34,341 bases of DNA, from positions 1 to 34,341 of the forward strand of contig DATMDV010000232.1 in assembly GCA_035557475.1 (NCBI GenBank), given 5' to 3'. Of the stretch, positions 6,256-13,892 are shown piece after piece (within the stretch, counting starts at the first letter, position 1; each line of letters opens with the position of its first letter). The stretch comes from JALOLG01 sp035557475. GTDB lineage: Bacteria; Actinomycetota; Acidimicrobiia; Acidimicrobiales; Ilumatobacteraceae. The position numbers were made by a program, and so were the translations under genes. Below the pieces are notes generated by a model. That model did not search any database, had not been told where the DNA came from, and was given only the letters and a program-made list of their open reading frames with translations.

Positions 6256-7506
6256 ATGTCGGATCGGTCGTCGCTGCGCGTCGACGGCGCCCGCCTGATC
6301 GACCGTCTCGACGAGCTGGCGCGCATCGGCGCGATCCCCGATACGCAGGGCTGTTCCCGGCTGGCGCTCACCGACGACGACCGGGCGGGCCGTGACCTCG
6401 TGGTGACGTGGATGCGCGACCTGGGGCTCGAGATCACGATCGATGCGATCGGCAACGTGGTGGGGCGCACGCCGCACCCGAGTGATCAGGCACCGGTGAT
6501 GACCGGCTCGCACATCGACACCGTGGCCACCGGGGGCCGCTACGACGGCAATCTCGGCGTGCTCGCCGGGTTGGAGGTGATCGAGACGGTCCAGACCGCC
6601 GGCCTCGAGCTCAGCCGCCCGCTCGCCGTCGGGTTCTTCACCGACGAGGAGGGTGCCCGCTTCGCGCCCGACATGATGGGCAGCCTCGTCTACGTCGGGG
6701 GTATGCCGCTCGAGGAGGCGCACGACATCCGCGGGATCGACGGCGCGATCGTCGGCGAGGAGCTGGCGCGCATCGGCTACCTCGGCCCGAGCCCGTGTCC
6801 CGGCCCCGCTCCGCACGCGTTCGTCGAGCTCCACATCGAGCAGGGTCCGGTGCTCGAGGCCGAGCGCTACCTCATCGGCGCCGTGACGGGTGTGCAGGGG
6901 ATCTCGTGGACCGAGCTCACGATCACCGGCCAGTCGAACCACGCCGGCACGACGCCGATCTCGATGCGCCACGACGCCGGGTACGTCGCCGCCCGGATCG
7001 TCACGTTCGTCCGCGACCTGGCGGATGACCTCGGGCACGGCCAGGTCGGAACGGTCGGCAAGCTCGACCTGCGACCCGATCTCATCAACGTCGTCGCCGG
7101 CTCGGCCACGCTCACCGTCGATCTGCGCAACACAGACGAGGCGCTCCTGGAGGAAGCCGAGCGACGCTTGGCGGTGTTCATCGACGAGGTCTCGGCGGCG
7201 GAGGGAGTCACGGTCGAGGCGCGCCGGATCGCGCGCTTCGAGCCGGTCGACTTCGACGACCGGGTCGTGTCGCTCGTCGAGAAGACGGCGCTCGACCACG
7301 GTCACGCGACGAAGCGGATGCCGTCCGGCGCCGGCCACGACGCGCAGATGCTCGCCCGCGTGTGTCCCACCGGCATGGTGTTCGTTCCGAGCGTGAAGGG
7401 GCTCAGTCACAATCCCGCCGAGCACACCGACGCCGCCGATCTCGAGGCCGGAGCCAACGTGTTGCTGCAGGTGATGCTCGAGCTGACCGACCAGGAGTTC
7501 GCGTGA
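6256..7506 (+). CDS. M20-family amidohydrolase (allantoate / N-carbamoyl-L-amino acid hydrolase type)
   Basis: A 416-residue cytoplasmic enzyme of the AllC/HyuC branch of the M20 metallo-hydrolases, which cut N-carbamoyl or ureido groups. Metal ligands are visible: H86 in GSHIDTV, D97 in RYDGNLG, E131/E132 in TDEEGARF, H193 in ELHIEQGP, and a late histidine in SHNPAEHT. The dimerisation-domain motif SNHAGTTP (227-234) is also typical of this branch. Length matches the family. It is the first gene of the operon, directly behind a strong promoter, and its TGA overlaps the GTG start of the nitrilase gene. Its substrate could be allantoate, 3-ureidopropionate, an N-carbamoyl amino acid or a related ring-opening product. 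Confidence 0.88.
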   Translation: MSDRSSLRVDGARLIDRLDELARIGAIPDTQGCSRLALTDDDRAGRDLVVTWMRDLGLEITIDAIGNVVGRTPHPSDQAPVMTGSHIDTVATGGRYDGNLGVLAGLEVIETVQTAGLELSRPLAVGFFTDEEGARFAPDMMGSLVYVGGMPLEEAHDIRGIDGAIVGEELARIGYLGPSPCPGPAPHAFVELHIEQGPVLEAERYLIGAVTGVQGISWTELTITGQSNHAGTTPISMRHDAGYVAARIVTFVRDLADDLGHGQVGTVGKLDLRPDLINVVAGSATLTVDLRNTDEALLEEAERRLAVFIDEVSAAEGVTVEARRIARFEPVDFDDRVVSLVEKTALDHGHATKRMPSGAGHDAQMLARVCPTGMVFVPSVKGLSHNPAEHTDAADLEAGANVLLQVMLELTDQEFA

Positions 7507-8429
7507 CGCGTGTGCTGCGCGTTGGCGCCGCCCAGCTCGGTCCAATAGGTCGTGCCGACGCGCGCGACGAGGTGGTCGACCGGCTGTTGGCGCTGCTCCG
7601 TCGGGCAGCGGAGGAAGGGTGCGAACTCGTCGTCTTTCCCGAGCTGGCGCTCACCACGTTCTTCCCCCGCTGGTATCTCGACGACGACCGTGACGAGCTC
7701 GACTCGTTCTACGAGACCGAGATGCCGGGACCGCACACCAAGGCGCTCTTCGACGAGGCGGCCCGACTCCGTGTCGGGTTCTGCCTCGGCTACGCCGAGC
7801 TCACACCCGACGGTCATCGCTACAACACCTACGTGCTCGTTGAGCGCGACGGGTCGATCGTCGCCCACTACCGCAAGGTGCACATCCCCGGCCACGAGGA
7901 CCACGAGCCGTGGCGCCCGTTCCAGCACCTCGAGCGGCGCTACTTCGAGGAGTCGCCCGACGGATTCGGCGTGTGGCGGGCGTTCGACGGCGTGATGGGG
8001 ATGGCGCTGTGCAACGATCGCCGGTGGCCGGAGACCTACCGGGTGATGGGGTTGCAAGGCGTCGAGCTGGTGATGATCGGCTACAACACGCCGATCCACT
8101 ACGCGCCGGACCCCGGCCAGAACGCGTTGCAAGGCTTCCACAACCATCTCGTGATGCAGGCCGGCGCATACCAGAACGGCACGTGGGTCGTCGGCGTCGC
8201 CAAGGGCGGCACCGAGGAGGGAGTCGAGTCGCTGGCGCAATCGGCGATCATCGCCCCGTCCGGGCAGATCGTGGCCCAGGCGGTGACCAGCGGTGACGAG
8301 CTGATCGTGGCGAACTGCGATCTCGACTGGTGCGCCAAGTACAAGGACACGCTGTTCGACTTCGCCCGCTACCGGCGTCCCGAGATGTACGGCCTGATCG
8401 TCGAACGCAAAGGCGCCGTGGCGCCATGA
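7503..8429 (+). CDS. Nitrilase-superfamily N-carbamoyl-D-amino acid hydrolase-like enzyme
   Basis: A 308-residue protein with the nitrilase Glu-Lys-Cys triad at E47 (FPELALTTFFP), K125 (HYRKVHIPG) and C170 (ALCNDRRWPE). The spacing and the CNDRRWPETYRVMGLQG context match D-carbamoylase, a cytoplasmic enzyme of about 304 residues that turns N-carbamoyl-D-amino acids into amino acid, carbon dioxide and ammonia. The GTG start at 7503 overlaps the stop of the preceding gene as GTGA. The C-terminus overlaps a mini-ORF as ATGA. Having two different carbamoyl hydrolase folds in one operon suggests either two stereochemical forms or two successive ring-opening products. A beta-ureidopropionase role is possible. 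Confidence 0.88.
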   Translation: MTRVLRVGAAQLGPIGRADARDEVVDRLLALLRRAAEEGCELVVFPELALTTFFPRWYLDDDRDELDSFYETEMPGPHTKALFDEAARLRVGFCLGYAELTPDGHRYNTYVLVERDGSIVAHYRKVHIPGHEDHEPWRPFQHLERRYFEESPDGFGVWRAFDGVMGMALCNDRRWPETYRVMGLQGVELVMIGYNTPIHYAPDPGQNALQGFHNHLVMQAGAYQNGTWVVGVAKGGTEEGVESLAQSAIIAPSGQIVAQAVTSGDELIVANCDLDWCAKYKDTLFDFARYRRPEMYGLIVERKGAVAP

Positions 8430-8515
8430 CGGCGTTCCCCGGCCACGCAGGCCGTTATTGGCCGCTCCTCGGCTGGCGCCTCGTCGCTCGCATCAGTGAC
8501 AGGGTGTTCCAGTGA
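8426..8515 (+). CDS. Mini-ORF (29 residues) bridging two operon genes
   Basis: ATG at 8426 overlaps the nitrilase stop (ATGA) and the TGA at 8513-8515 overlaps the GTG start of the next gene (GTGA). The peptide is basic with several aromatic residues (MTAFPGHAGRYWPLLG at the start) and matches nothing I know. It fills the only gap in the operon. It may serve translational coupling, or be what remains of the missing N-terminal part of the aminohydrolase, although I see no similarity to that region. Confidence 0.35.
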   Translation: MTAFPGHAGRYWPLLGWRLVARISDRVFQ

Positions 8516-9552
8516 GCGCGCTCGCCCCCAACGAGACCGCCGGGCTGGTGTGCGCCCACCACCACTTGTACTCGTCGCTGGCGCGAGGCATGCCGGCACC
8601 GCCACGCGTCCCGCAAGGGTTCCGGGAGATCCTCGAGCTCATCTGGTGGCGGCTCGACTGCGCGCTCGACCTCGAGCTCATCGAGTGGTCGGCGAAGCTC
8701 GGCGCCCTCGAGGCGCTCGAGCGCGGGTGCACGGCGATCATCGACCACCACGAGTCGCCGAACGCGATCGAAGGCTCGCTGTCGGTCATCGCCGACGCGT
8801 GCGCCGAAGTCGGCGTGCGGGTGAGCACCGCCTACGGCGTGACCGATCGCCACGGTGCCGAGGGCGCTCAACGCGGCCTCGACGAGAACGACCGATACCT
8901 CGCCGCCGGCGGGCGGGGGATGGTCGGTGTGCACGCCGCGTTCACATGCACCGACGACACCCTGGCGGCAGCCGCTGAGCTGGCCACCAAGCACGGCGTC
9001 GGAGTCCACATCCACGTCGCCGAGGGCCCCGACGACGGTGATGCGGCCGACCGGATCCGCGACCTCACCCGCGAGGACTGGCTCATCGTGCACGGCGTGC
9101 ACCTCGGCGACGATCACGGTCTCACGGGCACGATCGTGCACAACCCTCGGTCGAACATGAACAACGCCGTCGGCTACGCCAGGCCGGCCCGCTTCACGAA
9201 CCCGGTCGCACTCGGCACCGACGGCATCGGCGCCGACATGCTCGACGAGTTCCGCGTCGCCTACGTCCGCCATCGCGAGCACGACGTCTCGGCGACACCC
9301 GCCACGGCGTGGTCGTGGCTGGCAACCAACCACGCGCTGTTCCCGGAGGCACTGTGCGACCGGGTGGTCTGGAACTACGAACCGATCGACCCGTGGCGCC
9401 TGGCGTTCAGCACCGGGGTCGGTCCGCGAGAGGTGCGCATCGACGACGTGCTCCTGTACGCGGACGGCGCCCCGACCCGAGTCGACGCCGCCGAGATCCG
9501 GGCCAAGGCAGGCGAGGCCGCGAAGCGCCTCTTCGCACGGCTGGAGACATGA
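8512..9552 (+). CDS. SsnA-like aminohydrolase lacking the N-terminal beta-sandwich part
   Basis: A 346-residue metal-dependent amidohydrolase (TIM barrel) close in sequence pattern to SsnA, a protein of about 440 residues linked to selenium-dependent molybdenum hydroxylases and purine use. Signature segments are AHHHLYSSLARGMP with H16 and H18, IDHHESPNAIEGS, a histidine in HIHVAEG, VHGVHLGDDH, HNPRSNMNN, and D in ALGTDGIGADM. The enzyme begins ten residues before the HxH motif, so the usual 50-60 residue N-terminal strand region is absent, and the C-terminal part is short. All metal and catalytic positions remain. SsnA relatives deaminate or dechlorinate ring nitrogens or side groups. The GTG start is fixed by the GTGA overlap with the preceding mini-ORF; no earlier start exists in frame after the nitrilase gene. 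Confidence 0.82.
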   Translation: MSALAPNETAGLVCAHHHLYSSLARGMPAPPRVPQGFREILELIWWRLDCALDLELIEWSAKLGALEALERGCTAIIDHHESPNAIEGSLSVIADACAEVGVRVSTAYGVTDRHGAEGAQRGLDENDRYLAAGGRGMVGVHAAFTCTDDTLAAAAELATKHGVGVHIHVAEGPDDGDAADRIRDLTREDWLIVHGVHLGDDHGLTGTIVHNPRSNMNNAVGYARPARFTNPVALGTDGIGADMLDEFRVAYVRHREHDVSATPATAWSWLATNHALFPEALCDRVVWNYEPIDPWRLAFSTGVGPREVRIDDVLLYADGAPTRVDAAEIRAKAGEAAKRLFARLET

Positions 9553-9568
9553 CGATGGCAGCGTCGTG

Positions 9569-10621
9569 ATGACCCGCCTCGCGCTCTACCTCCAGGACGC
9601 CCACACGATCACCGAGGCGATCGCGTTCGCGCAGTACGCGGAGGAGCGCGGCTTCGAAGCGGTGTGGCAGGCCGACTCGCGACTCGTGCGCGAGGCCAGC
9701 GTGCCGATGGCCGCGTTCGCCGCCACGACCGAGCGGATCAAGATCGGCTCCGGAGTCATCGACGTGTGGTCGCGCAACCCGGCGCGCCTGGCATCGATGT
9801 TCTCGACGCTCGACGACCTCGCACCCGGACGCATCCTGTGCGGTCTCGGCGCGTGGTGGGATCCGCTGGCGGCCAAAGTCGGCATCGACCGCGTCAAGCC
9901 GCTGACCGTGATGCGCGAGGTCGTCACCGTCGTGCGTCAACTACTCGCCAACGAGAACGTCACGTTCCATGGCGAGTACGTCCACGTCGACGGCATCGAG
10001 CTCGACTACGTCTACCAGGAGCGACGGGCCAAGGACGTGCCGATCTACATCGGGGCCACGGGCATGAAGATGATGGAGCTGACCGGCGAGATCGCCGACG
10101 GCGTGGTGCTCAACTACCTCGTCTCACCCGACTACAACGCGCGGGCGCTCGACGCGCTCGCCGTCGGTGCCGAGCGCGTCGGCCGCCGCGTCGACGACAT
10201 CGACCGCCCCCAGCTCGTGGTGTGCTCGGTGCACGACGACCGGGCGACAGCGCTCGACATGGCACGCAACATGGTGACGCAGTACCTCGGGCAGCAACCG
10301 CACATCATGAAGGCGTCCGGTGTGCCGCAGAGCCTGCTCGACGAGGTCGGCAAGGTGCTCACCTGGCCGGCCACCCACGAGCAGGTCGAGGCGGCCGCCA
10401 AGTTGGTGCCCGACGAGATCGTTCAGATGCTCACCGCGTCCGGCACACCCGAAGAGGCACAGGATGCGGTCGCCACGTACATGCGCAACGGCTGTACCTG
10501 CCCGATCCTCTACCCGCTCGGCGACGTGCATGCGATGATCGATGCGTTCGCCGGATGGCAGTTCCCGACCGCGGCCGGGTCCGCGGCCGGGACGATGAAC
10601 AAGGATGGTCGTGATGGCTGA
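9569..10621 (+). CDS. Luciferase-like (LLM) flavin/F420-dependent oxidoreductase
   Basis: A 350-residue protein of the bacterial luciferase-like fold, close in pattern to methylenetetrahydromethanopterin-reductase-like F420-dependent enzymes. Typical segments are AQYAEERGFEAVWQADS, TTERIKIGSGV, RNPARLASMFSTLDDLAPGR and VPIYIGATG. The cofactor is probably F420 or FMN. The ATG at 9569 overlaps the TGA of a six-codon ORF (9549-9569) whose own ATG overlaps the aminohydrolase stop; a GTG at 9566 is one codon earlier. The 3' end overlaps the molybdenum hydroxylase gene by eight bases. In this operon it could oxidise or open a heterocyclic ring, as RutA does for uracil, but the subfamily is not RutA. 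Confidence 0.85.
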   Translation: MTRLALYLQDAHTITEAIAFAQYAEERGFEAVWQADSRLVREASVPMAAFAATTERIKIGSGVIDVWSRNPARLASMFSTLDDLAPGRILCGLGAWWDPLAAKVGIDRVKPLTVMREVVTVVRQLLANENVTFHGEYVHVDGIELDYVYQERRAKDVPIYIGATGMKMMELTGEIADGVVLNYLVSPDYNARALDALAVGAERVGRRVDDIDRPQLVVCSVHDDRATALDMARNMVTQYLGQQPHIMKASGVPQSLLDEVGKVLTWPATHEQVEAAAKLVPDEIVQMLTASGTPEEAQDAVATYMRNGCTCPILYPLGDVHAMIDAFAGWQFPTAAGSAAGTMNKDGRDG

Positions 10622-13190
10622 GTTCGTGCTCAACGGTTCCCCCGCCAAGGCGAGCGACGACCATCCTCACCTCTTGAGTGCATTGCGCGACGAGCTCGGT
10701 GTGACGTCGCCCAAGGACGGCTGTTCCCCGACCGGCCAGTGCGGCTGCTGCACGGTGCTTCTCGACGGCAAGGCGCGCGTTGCGTGCCAGATCTCGATGG
10801 ACAAGGTCGAGGGAACGGCCATCACGACCGTGGAGGGTCTCGACCCGGTCGAGCGCGACCGCTACGCCTCGGCGTTCGCCGCCAGCGGGGCGCTCCAGTG
10901 CGGGTTCTGCACGCCGGGCATCGTGATGCGCACCAAGTCGTTGATCGACAAGAAGGGCTCGTCGCTCACACGCGAGGAGGCGTCGCGCCACCTCGGCGGA
11001 AACCTGTGTCGCTGCACGGGCTACACGAAGATCCTCGATGCCGTCGAGGCGCTGGCGAGCGGCAACATCCCAGTGATGGTGACACCGGGCGGCGTCGGGT
11101 CGCGCGGAGTGAAGTACGAGAGCTGCCAGCTGGCAATCGGCATGCGTCCGTACATCGACGACATGAACCCCGACGGCTGCCTGCACGCCGCACTCCACTT
11201 CAGCGAGCACGCCCGTGCCGACATCGTGGCCATCGACGCCACGGCCGCGCTCGCCGTCGCCGGCGTCCACGCCGTGTACACCGCGGCCGACATCCCCGGC
11301 GAGCTTCGTGTCGGCATCATCCACACCGACTGGCCGGTGATGATCCCGATCGGTGGGCGCACGGCGTACCTCGGCGACGTGCTCGCCATCGTCGTCGCCG
11401 ATACCCGGGAGATCGCACGGGCGGCGGCCGCCGAGGTCCGGGTCGAGTACACGGTCCACCCGCCGATGACCGATCCGGTAACCGTCATGCACAGCGACGA
11501 GCCAGCGGTGTGGCAGCTCGACGGCAACGTGCTGTCCCGATCCGTCTACAAGCGGGGCGACGTCGACGCGGCGCTCGAGCAGGCGGCCCACGTGGTCAAC
11601 GAGACGTTCCAGACCCAGCGCATCGAGCACGCGTTCCTCGAACCGGAGTCGACGCTCGCGGTGCCGACCGACGACGGCCGCCTCCACGTCTACTCGGGTG
11701 GTCAAGGGGTGTGGGACGACCGCAATCAGATCGCGTCCGTGCTCGGCGTCGAGCGCGACCGGGTGACGGTCGAGTTGGTCTCGAACGGCGGTGCGTTCGG
11801 TGGCAAGGAGGACATGGCCAACCAGGCCCACACCGCGCTTGCCGCGTGGCTGCTGCAACGACCGGTCAAGTGCACGCTCTCGCGCGAGGAATCGCTGCTG
11901 ATGCACCCCAAGCGCCATCCGATTCGGATGGAGTACACGGCCGGCTGCGACGCTGACGGGAAGCTCACGGCCGTGCGGGCTCGGATGTTCGGTGACTCCG
12001 GACCATACGCGTCGGTCGGCATGAAGGTGCTCGAACGTGCGGCCGGCCACGCGTCCGGTCCGTACACGATGCCGGCGATCGACGTGGAGGCCATCGCCGT
12101 GCGTACCAACAACCCGGTGTGCGGCGCGTTCCGCGGCTTCGGCGCCAATCAAGCGCAGTTCGCGATGGAAGGTGTGATCGATCGGCTGGCCGAGCAGGTC
12201 GGCATCAGCGGATGGGAGATGCGGTCACGCAACGTCGTGACGCCCGGCGATGTGTGGGGACCCGGTCAGATCATGGACGACGGCTGCCTCGGGGCGCGGG
12301 AGTGCCTCGACACCATCAAGCCGCACTACGACGACGCCGTCGCGAGTGGAAAGCCCGTCGGCCTCGGCCTCGGACTCAAGAACTCGGGTCTCGGCAACGG
12401 GTTCAAGGAGATCGCCAAGGCGGTCGTGCGTTTCGGCGACGAGGGACGGGTCGAAGTGCGCCACTGCTGGACCGAGATGGGCCAGGGCGTTCATACCGTT
12501 GCTCTGCAGGTCGCGGTCGAGGAGCTCGGCATCGATCCCGGCCGCATCGACGTGATCGTCGACACCACCCGCGAGCTCGGTGCCGGCCAGACCACCGGCA
12601 GCCGCGGCACGCTGATGGGCGCCGGCTCGGTGGCCGAGGCGTGCAAGGCCGCACTTGCCGATGGTTGCAAGGTCGGCGTCGACTACGAGGGCGAGTACCG
12701 GGTCGACTGGACCAACTCGCTCAGCGAGGGTCTCGAGCATCCGATCATCCACTCGACGTTCGGCTATGCCGCCCAGATGGTGGTGCTCGACCCGGAGTCG
12801 GGCGACGTCGAGCGGGTGATCGCCGTCCACGACGTCGGCCGAGCCGTCAACCCACAGCTGTGCGAGGGGCAGGTCGAGGGCTCCGTGCACATGGGTCTCG
12901 GCTACGCGCTGACCGAGGGCTTCCCGGCCGACGCCGACGGCCGCCCGCTCAACACGACCCTTCGCAGCCTCGACATCATCCGGCCCAAGGACATGCCGCC
13001 GGTCGAGGTGATCCTCGTCGAGTCGGCGCAGCCAGGCGCGCCGTATGGCATCAAAGGTGTCGGCGAGATCGGGCTGGTCCCCACCGCGGGTGCCGTGGCC
13101 GCGGCCATCCGGGCCCACGACGGGACGTGGCACAACGAGCTGCCGATGCGCAACGACGCGAACCGCGAGCGGTCCAGCGCGTGGGTGTGA
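10614..13190 (+). CDS. Fused [2Fe-2S]/molybdopterin hydroxylase (XdhD-like, selenium-dependent xanthine dehydrogenase type)
   Basis: An 858-residue fusion. Residues 1-150 are a CoxS-type iron-sulphur domain: C37, C43, C46 and C59 for the plant-type cluster (GCSPTGQCGCC), and C96, C99, C132 and C134 for the second (CGFC, CRC). Residues about 165-858 are the molybdopterin large subunit, with GGAFGGKED, AFRGFGANQ, GQTTGSRGT and the catalytic glutamate in GVGEIGL near the end. Such fused enzymes match the XdhD/Se-dependent xanthine dehydrogenase family, which hydroxylates purine-like rings. In that family selenium is a labile cofactor, not selenocysteine. No FAD-binding CoxM-type partner gene and no XdhC-type maturation gene is found in the window. 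It is the last gene of the operon. Substrate is inferred only. Confidence 0.87.
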   Translation: MAEFVLNGSPAKASDDHPHLLSALRDELGVTSPKDGCSPTGQCGCCTVLLDGKARVACQISMDKVEGTAITTVEGLDPVERDRYASAFAASGALQCGFCTPGIVMRTKSLIDKKGSSLTREEASRHLGGNLCRCTGYTKILDAVEALASGNIPVMVTPGGVGSRGVKYESCQLAIGMRPYIDDMNPDGCLHAALHFSEHARADIVAIDATAALAVAGVHAVYTAADIPGELRVGIIHTDWPVMIPIGGRTAYLGDVLAIVVADTREIARAAAAEVRVEYTVHPPMTDPVTVMHSDEPAVWQLDGNVLSRSVYKRGDVDAALEQAAHVVNETFQTQRIEHAFLEPESTLAVPTDDGRLHVYSGGQGVWDDRNQIASVLGVERDRVTVELVSNGGAFGGKEDMANQAHTALAAWLLQRPVKCTLSREESLLMHPKRHPIRMEYTAGCDADGKLTAVRARMFGDSGPYASVGMKVLERAAGHASGPYTMPAIDVEAIAVRTNNPVCGAFRGFGANQAQFAMEGVIDRLAEQVGISGWEMRSRNVVTPGDVWGPGQIMDDGCLGARECLDTIKPHYDDAVASGKPVGLGLGLKNSGLGNGFKEIAKAVVRFGDEGRVEVRHCWTEMGQGVHTVALQVAVEELGIDPGRIDVIVDTTRELGAGQTTGSRGTLMGAGSVAEACKAALADGCKVGVDYEGEYRVDWTNSLSEGLEHPIIHSTFGYAAQMVVLDPESGDVERVIAVHDVGRAVNPQLCEGQVEGSVHMGLGYALTEGFPADADGRPLNTTLRSLDIIRPKDMPPVEVILVESAQPGAPYGIKGVGEIGLVPTAGAVAAAIRAHDGTWHNELPMRNDANRERSSAWV

Positions 13191-13203
13191 CTCGCACAGG
13201 ATC

Positions 13204-13259
13204 TCAGCCGCGCTGAATCTGCGATCGGCGGTGATCCGGATCGGTTCGGGCGGCGAACC
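13204..13259 (+). terminator. Hairpins after the molybdenum hydroxylase gene
   Basis: TCAGC-CGC-GCTGA (13204-13216), the palindrome GATCCGGATC (13233-13242) and GGTTCG-GGCGG-CGAACC (13243-13259) follow one another in the 132-base gap between the operon and the sigma factor gene. There is no U-run, as is common for actinobacterial terminators. They may end the operon transcript or serve the sigma factor promoter region. Confidence 0.4.
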
Positions 13260-13322
13260 TCCCGGTTAGTGAGACGCGCGCTCGGGATTCAGGGCCTCTC
13301 GCACCGGCTAGCGTCGCCGCCG

Positions 13323-13892
13323 GTGTCCACTGGGGTGCGCGACTGGGAGCGGGCCGTCATCGACCGGATCGTCGCCGGCGACGACTCGGCGCTGGCAGCT
13401 GTGTTCGACCAGTACAGCGCGCTCGTGCACGGCACCGCGGCCCGACTCGTCGGTCGTGACGCCGCCAGCGATGTCTGTCAGGAGGTGTTCGTGCAGCTCT
13501 GGGAGCACCCGGAGCGGTTCGATGCCGCCAAGGCCAGCCTGCGGACGTTCCTCGCCGTCCTCGCCAGGCGGCGTGCCATCGACCAGCTCCGCCGCACCGG
13601 CCGTCGGGCCACGAACGAGGAGCGGTCCGGCCGCCAGACGCTCACCAGTGTCCCCAACCTCGAGGAGTCGGCGATCAACATGTTCGAGGCCGAGCGGGTC
13701 CGCGCCGCTGTCGCGCGCCTTCCCGACGACCAGCGGCGGGCGATCGAGCTCGCCTACTTCGAGGGACTGACGTTCCGTGAGGTCGCGGTGGCGACCGGCG
13801 CGCACGAGGGCACCGCCAAGTCGCGGCTGCGTCTCGGCCTCAATCGACTGGCGAACGCGCTCGGCTCGGAGGGAGTCGTCGAATGGGCATGA
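13323..13892 (+). CDS. ECF-type RNA polymerase sigma factor
   Basis: A 189-residue sigma factor with region 2 (about residues 10-75, including VCQEVFVQLWEHPERFD and the LRRTGRR end) and region 4 (about 130-185, LPDDQRRAIELAYFEGLTFREVA). It directs RNA polymerase to a special promoter set. The GTG at 13323 is chosen because TAGCGT (13309-13314) lies eight bases upstream, indicating a leaderless message; an upstream frame with an earlier GTG exists but lacks this support. Its TGA overlaps the ATG of the anti-sigma-like gene, the usual arrangement for a sigma and its regulator. Confidence 0.92.
   Translation: MSTGVRDWERAVIDRIVAGDDSALAAVFDQYSALVHGTAARLVGRDAASDVCQEVFVQLWEHPERFDAAKASLRTFLAVLARRRAIDQLRRTGRRATNEERSGRQTLTSVPNLEESAINMFEAERVRAAVARLPDDQRRAIELAYFEGLTFREVAVATGAHEGTAKSRLRLGLNRLANALGSEGVVEWA

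Noticed and set aside
10431..12152. 573-codon reverse ORF inside the molybdenum hydroxylase gene
   Set aside because: No recognisable domain; antisense of a gene with full Fe-S and molybdopterin motifs.
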